64,000 bases of DNA from Panorpa germanica (taxonomy: Eukaryota > Arthropoda > Insecta > Mecoptera > Panorpidae): positions 14,815,782-14,879,781 of the forward strand of contig OY783208.1 in NCBI GenBank assembly GCA_963678705.1, given 5' to 3'. The position numbers and the translations under genes are program-made. Below the pieces are notes generated by a model. That model was not told where the DNA came from, made no database searches, and saw only the letters and a list, made by a program, of their open reading frames with translations. Below, one piece after another: positions 59,510-64,000 of this stretch. Numbering within the stretch: position 1 is the first letter of the stretch; every line of letters starts with the position of its first letter.

Positions 59510-60620
59510 TTATTCAATCAATTCATTTTCATACACTAAAATGATCCATCGACACAGAGGACAGTCAATTTTCTTTTCAAACCACTCGTCGATACATTCT
59601 TTATGAAACACATGATTGCACGTAAGTCGCCTGAAAGAACAATTGAAAAATTACTTTAAATGCTTTTTAATTGCCATTTTGTTGATATAAAGAATCGTAC
59701 ATAGCAGGTGGTGTAGTAGGACGCAATACTAAATGAGCTTAAACAACTGAAGTAACTTAAAACTTAAGAATACTGAACAAATCAGCAACGAGTGCTCAAT
59801 AATTAATTTTAGGTGGCGCAAACTAACGACCAGTGTATAATCCAATTAGAACAATATCTCTAGCTCAATCAATAGAACATACATTCTCTTTTCAACATTG
59901 TATTATAAGTTTTTATTCTAAATTAAATAAAATATAGTAATTTAGATATACAAAATCTGCAATTCTATAAGATAATGAAGCTAAGGCTATATAAATTGCT
60001 TTTGATATAACAAGATCCACAACAAAATTCATCGAAATTTAAAAGGACAATAATTATTGCAATAGCTTACAAAGTAGTGAACTAATTAAGTTACATCGAA
60101 TGAAATAGTTTATTTACAGAGCTGTTATGTAAAATCTATAAATATTATCAATCAAAGCAATCTGTAAATATTAAATGCTAATAACGCTATCAATTTTCGT
60201 ATTTTAACAATGTTTGAAAACAAATCGACCTATTCGAATGATTCAATAAAAATTTAAAGTATTTTACAAACTCTTTTACCTAATCCAAATCCAAACGTTT
60301 GCTTCTTTAGTAGAAACTCGCTGAACTTCTATACCGATCCCAAATTCCTCCATACAGATGGAACAATTTTCAGCATCTTCTTCACGTGAATCTGACTTGT
60401 TATATTTATACGCAGGCATGGAGTCATCAAGAAACTTCTTAATTCTCTCCAAACGCAAGTTTCTATTATTTCCGGCCTGTTTGGCATTCCGAGGTTGAAA
60501 AATTGTATCAAGTGAAGGTATACGAAAATTGTAAGTACTATAGCTCATTTCATCAAAGTCTATGATAATAAATCTGTCGTCCTGCCAGGGGTAATTTGAT
60601 ATTGGCTCCAAACTATCCAT
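59510..60620 (-). CDS. RING gene D: intact RING-H2 protein, 139 aa, spliced
   Basis: Exon 1 is 60322-60620 and exon 2 is 59510-59630; the intron is about 690 bp. The ATG follows TTTATTTCAG. The frame is open and the RING is complete: CSICMEEF in exon 1, then CNHVFHKEC and CPLC in exon 2. Upstream lies [17 protein letters not shown], the motif shared by the family. The intron starts GCGAGT, not GT, so it is a GC-AG intron; the phase fits exactly and gives Gln at the join. The family role is E3 ubiquitin ligase, recruiting an E2 through the RING; partner and substrate are unknown. No membrane segment or signal peptide is visible. This is the best candidate for a working gene in the window. E is its damaged paralogue. 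Confidence 0.82.
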
Positions 60621-61193
60621 CTGAAATAAAGTTGAAATGTATTTGTCAATGGTTGCGAAAGGAATGTTCTATTCAATTTTTCACTTAGAATTCTAACTTA
60701 GGCCTTTTTTGCTGTATAACTTTGTATTCGTAAAAGATAGAAAGGTGAAATTTTGGATGTGTATTACGCTATTCAATGCGATCATATATCAAAATTATAT
60801 AAAAGGGGCTTGGTAAGAAACTTTGGGGAAAGCTTAAATTTTGGATTGTGTAATAATTGAATATAATATTGAAAAAATATGAATAAAAATTTCAAAATTT
60901 AATTGGGGGGCTCGGGGGTGGTTTTTGTCGATGTTAAAAATTGTGCTAGAAAGTTGAAATTATTTATATAGGCTACATTTGGTAAAAAATTTCCAAATTT
61001 TAAAAGAAAGTTAGTCAAAAAACGAATAAATAGAAGATATTTTTTAGTTTGTTGAAAAAAATATATTTTTTTTTTAGTCGGCTTAAATGAAAAATTATTT
61101 GTTTTTATATGTAAAATTTATATTGAACGAGTTAAATATTTTAATTCAAAATGTAATTAAAATTTGAAATGAAATTCAAATCATACACAAAAG

Positions 61194-62461
61194 GACTAAT
61201 TTCAACACATCAGTTTGGCTTTAGACAACAGCATGCTACAACGGAACAAGTACATCGAGTAGCCTGCACTATAAATTTAGCACTACAGGAGAAGAAGTAT
61301 TGCTCAGCGGTTTTTCTTGATATCAGCCATGCGTTTGACAAGGTATGGCATCCTGGACTACTGTTTAAACTAAAAACTGCACTGCCAAATGACTTTTTTT
61401 AGATACTAAAGTCTTATATCACAAACAGAAAGTTATTGATAAAATATCAGAATGAAAAATCAACGATACGTGACATTGAATCGGGCGTTCCTCAAGGTAG
61501 TGTTCTCGGACCAGTACTATATTTATTATTTACTTCTGACCTTCCTACCATGCGTGAAACAACAGTAGCAACCTACGCTGATGATACCGCAATTCTGGCA
61601 CTTCATGAAGACTCCGTCATTGCTTCCGCAAAACTGCAGAAACATCTACTACAGATTCAGAATTGGTTAAAAGATTGGAGAATAAAAGTAAACGAAACTA
61701 AATCAGTTCACGTAACTTTCACACTAAGGAAGAATTCTTGCCCCCCAGTCACACTAAATAATTTACAACTTCCACAGGCAGAGACAGTAAAATACTTAGG
61801 TATCCACTTGGACAGACGCCTAACATGGAGAACGCATATCTGGAAGAAACGGTTGCAGTTAGAAGGTAAAAGAAGAGATATGTACTGGCTCTTGGGCTGG
61901 AAGTCTCAGTTATTTATCAGTAATAAACTACTGTTGTACAAGGTCATACTGAAGCCAATATGGACATATGGGATAGAGCTATGGAGCAGTGCCAGCAATT
62001 CTAATATAGAGATTCTAAAAAGGTTTCAAAATAAACTGTTAAAGTAAATCCTTAACGTGCCGCAATTCGTTCCAAACTGGTTAACACATCAAGATCTTGG
62101 GGTTCCATATATAAGAAGTGAAATTAAGGATAGCAGCAAGAAATACGTAAAAAGATTAGAAGTTCATCCAAATGAATCAGTTGTACAACTTTTCCAGCAT
62201 AAACCGATTAAACGACTGAAACGTAAAAATCCAATTGACCTACCAAATATGGTGTAGAATAGGTTCCATATGTACTAAATATTAATGTAATAGGTTAAGC
62301 AAAGGGTGAGTCATCGATGGATGGCAAGCTCGCATGTCATTTTTTATTTATATATATATATCTATATATATATATATATATATTACCAAAATTTAATTAT
62401 TGTTCTTCGAGGACAGATTGTAAATTATGTATGTTGTAAAATAAAAAAAAAAAAAAAAAAA
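61194..62461 (+). mobile_element. 5'-truncated Jockey-clade non-LTR element with target duplication
   Basis: An 11-bp duplication ATACACAAAAG flanks it (61183-61193, 62462-62472), and the 3' end is an A-rich tail of about 19 nt. The uninterrupted target reads ATACACAAAAGACAG at 19120. The copy starts inside the RT, the usual result of incomplete reverse transcription. A TA microsatellite (62349-62383) lies in its 3' UTR. Confidence 0.93.
61200..62257 (+). pseudogene. Jockey-clade reverse transcriptase, truncated
   Basis: The frame starts inside the element at about STHQFGFRQQHATTEQ and includes VFLDISHAFDKVWH (RT motif A, catalytic Asp), SGVPQGSVLGPVLY, and TYADDTAIL (the YADD catalytic box), then the thumb and C-terminal region down to PIDLPNMV. 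All these stay in one frame except for two nonsense codons, TAG at 61400-61402 and TAA at 62045-62047. The absence of frameshifts suggests a fairly recent copy. The reading frame upstream of 61194 belongs to HLE-1 and is not part of the protein. Confidence 0.92.
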
Positions 62462-62490
62462 ATACACAAAAGACAAACGTGGGTAAACTC

Positions 62491-62552
62491 TAATATATAT
62501 AATAACAAATATGGATTAAAAATCATTTTTTTCACGATTTTCTTAAATATTT

Positions 62553-62607
<55 letters not shown>

Positions 62608-63552
62608 GGGTAGAACTCTAAAATCATCCCAATTGAGACTCCTAGTGTAGGTAAGACAACAATCCTATCCTTATTTATGTTTAAATTAGCAGTTTAATGA
62701 TAACAATCATAAAGTTGAGCCCCCGAGCATACATAGTTCATTATGAATAAGTAACACTTAACTAAAGTTAATAATAGTTCATTTAATACTTCCACATAGA
62801 AAATAATTACAACATTATAAAGTAAATCTATCAAAAGAGAGTCCACAATAATAATAACACTTGTTAACAAACAATACTTAGGTTTGAAGACCTTATTACA
62901 ACGATTGCTTATAACAAATAAAATGCGCATTAACATAGTACAATCACACATTTACAATGATGAGAATAACCTAGCATTCAACACTATAGATCTGTGTAAA
63001 CACTCACTATTTATGCCTATAACAATATCAAATATTACACCTAGCAATATTGATTACAATTCTAAATGATATTAACCACTCGTTAAAATAACATTTCTTA
63101 ACTTTACAAAAAGACGCCATAAACACTCTGTGTATCAGCCATTCTTTTAATTCTTCTGCCATGTTTATAACAATATCAACTATTACAACTAGTAATACTG
63201 ATTGCACTTTTAAATACTATTAAGAACTACTTAATATATTTCCTGAATTTACGACTGATGCCATACAAACTATGTATCAAGGTATCGCCATTTTTCAATT
63301 CAACTCACTGTTGCTTGTACCACATGTCCGTAATGACTCGTAAGCATACACTACAGCGAGTGTCTGCGTTTGAGAGTTCGGGGTTCACAACAGCAAAATT
63401 AGTTAGTGTCTGTTGTCAAGAGTACATTTAAATATATCTTAATACTATCCAAGATCATAACCTAAATTACAGATTTCGTTATAACTATTACTTCTTATAA
63501 CTAATTATAATTAAACTTAAATCTAATCTAAACCTAATCTTAAAATACATCC

Positions 63553-63605
<53 letters not shown>

Positions 63606-63713
63606 TTATATTTATATCATTTATATCATTTTTTTCACGATTTTCTTAAATATTTCAATATATATAATATTTAAGAAAATCGTGAAAAAAATGATTTTTA
63701 ATCCATATTTGTA
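62491..63713. repeat. Segment flanked by inverted repeats and TA microsatellites
   Basis: ATTTTTTTCACGATTTTC at about 62525 recurs in direct orientation at about 63630 and inverted at about 63675. In the paralogue at 20033-20120 only the TA tract and one copy are present. TA tracts lie at 62559-62604 and 63553-63602. The interior (62605-63552) has no gene I recognise; frames such as 62694-62951 (-) are unremarkable. Confidence 0.6.
63010..63290. repeat. Diverged tandem duplication, period about 145 bp
   Basis: TATAACAATATCAAATATTACA (first 20 bases compared) at 63018 recurs as TATAACAATATCAACTATTA at 63166; GACGCCAT at 63113 recurs as GATGCCAT at 63257. Two diverged units. Possibly part of an unrecognised LTR or satellite. 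Confidence 0.65.
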
Positions 63714-64000
63714 TATAAACAATACCGCTGCCTAATAAGTTTTATGATTAAGGTACTAATAGTAATGTAATAAATAAACCACAGGGATATAGCATTGAAG
63801 GGTAAATCTATTTTTAATTTAGCCGTACGATTTTCTAATGAACCAATATTAACTTTTTGTTTTAATTTAAAATCTGTATTCTATTTAAGAACATTTCTAA
63901 AAAAAGTTTAGGTGTATAAATAAGTTTTAATCAAGTTAAATAATTTGTGTGCAATAACAATAACAATAAAACACTTTTAATTAAAACATAATTATTGTTA
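63690..64000. repeat. S block, copy 4 (start only, runs off the window)
   Basis: Matches 20105-20410 nearly base for base and 3740-3965 less closely (TTAGCCGTACGATTTTCTAA, AAACATAATTATTGTTA). The window ends at the point where copy 2 carries the TTAA palindrome, so its state there is unknown. It shows that the duplicated array continues to the right. Confidence 0.85.

Larger units (their letters stand above)
60705..62490 (+). mobile_element. HLE-1 repeat, plus orientation, interrupted by a Jockey copy
   Basis: Runs from about 60705 to 61193, then resumes after the Jockey element at 62473 and ends GTGGGTAAACTCTAA|T. It reads straight through the Helitron A insertion point (TATATGTAAAATTTATATTG, about 61110-61130). 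No coding sequence of its own. Confidence 0.65.

Noticed and set aside
1-64000. Prokaryotic-type defence system, operon or toxin-antitoxin pair
   Set aside because: The DNA is clearly eukaryotic, with spliced genes and insect-type transposons, and no gene pairs of that kind are visible.

Overview
This window is AT-rich animal DNA, almost certainly from an insect. The evidence is spliced genes with GT-AG and GC-AG introns, a dense layer of insect-type transposable elements (mariner, R1-clade and Jockey-clade non-LTR elements, a BEL/Pao LTR element, Helitrons, hAT, TTAA-target MITEs) and long TA microsatellites. I see no rRNA, tRNA or CRISPR array and nothing bacterial. The species cannot be named from the sequence.

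The host genes are a local family of five small RING-H2 genes, named A to E here. They are A (12533-14838, +), E (15846-16132, -), C (29779-30555, +), B (45217-48228, +) and D (59510-60620, -). In A to D the ATG lies directly after a splice acceptor and one intron splits the RING between its first CxxC and its CxHxxH half. D is the only copy with all eight zinc ligands and an open frame. C is open but has Tyr for the fifth ligand. A has a nonsense codon. B has lost its splice acceptor and a zinc ligand. E has a nonsense codon at position 4 and no second exon. A degenerate four-exon THAP-domain gene (28150-29167, -), perhaps a P-like transposase relic, lies beside C.

The layout is a set of large duplicated units. 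A repeated block of about 1.2-2 kb (S block; 3.6-5.6, 20.1-27.5, 36.7-38.4 and from 63.7 kb) is followed by a TA tract, a Helitron-like repeat (HLE-1) and a RING gene. The units at 3.6-15.5 kb and 36.7-49.5 kb are direct paralogues, and 15.5-19.2 kb is paralogous to 60.0-62.5 kb. Because of this, most insertions can be checked against an uninterrupted copy in the same window: mariner-2 and mariner-4 (reciprocal empty sites), a hAT element with 8-bp target duplication, a TTAA-flanked 703-bp palindrome, a solo LTR with 5-bp target duplication, Helitrons A and C, and a 5'-truncated Jockey element with 11-bp target duplication.

Two R1-clade elements (5646-10507 and 38813-43862, both -) sit in the same TA tract of the two paralogous units, yet their proteins are much more diverged than the flanks, so they look like independent insertions into one preferred target. 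A recent BEL/Pao element (53467-58584) has LTRs differing at 4 of 769 sites but has lost much of pol. Every autonomous transposon in the window is broken. The window is best read as a decaying tandem gene array colonised by nested transposons. I found no new multi-gene system.
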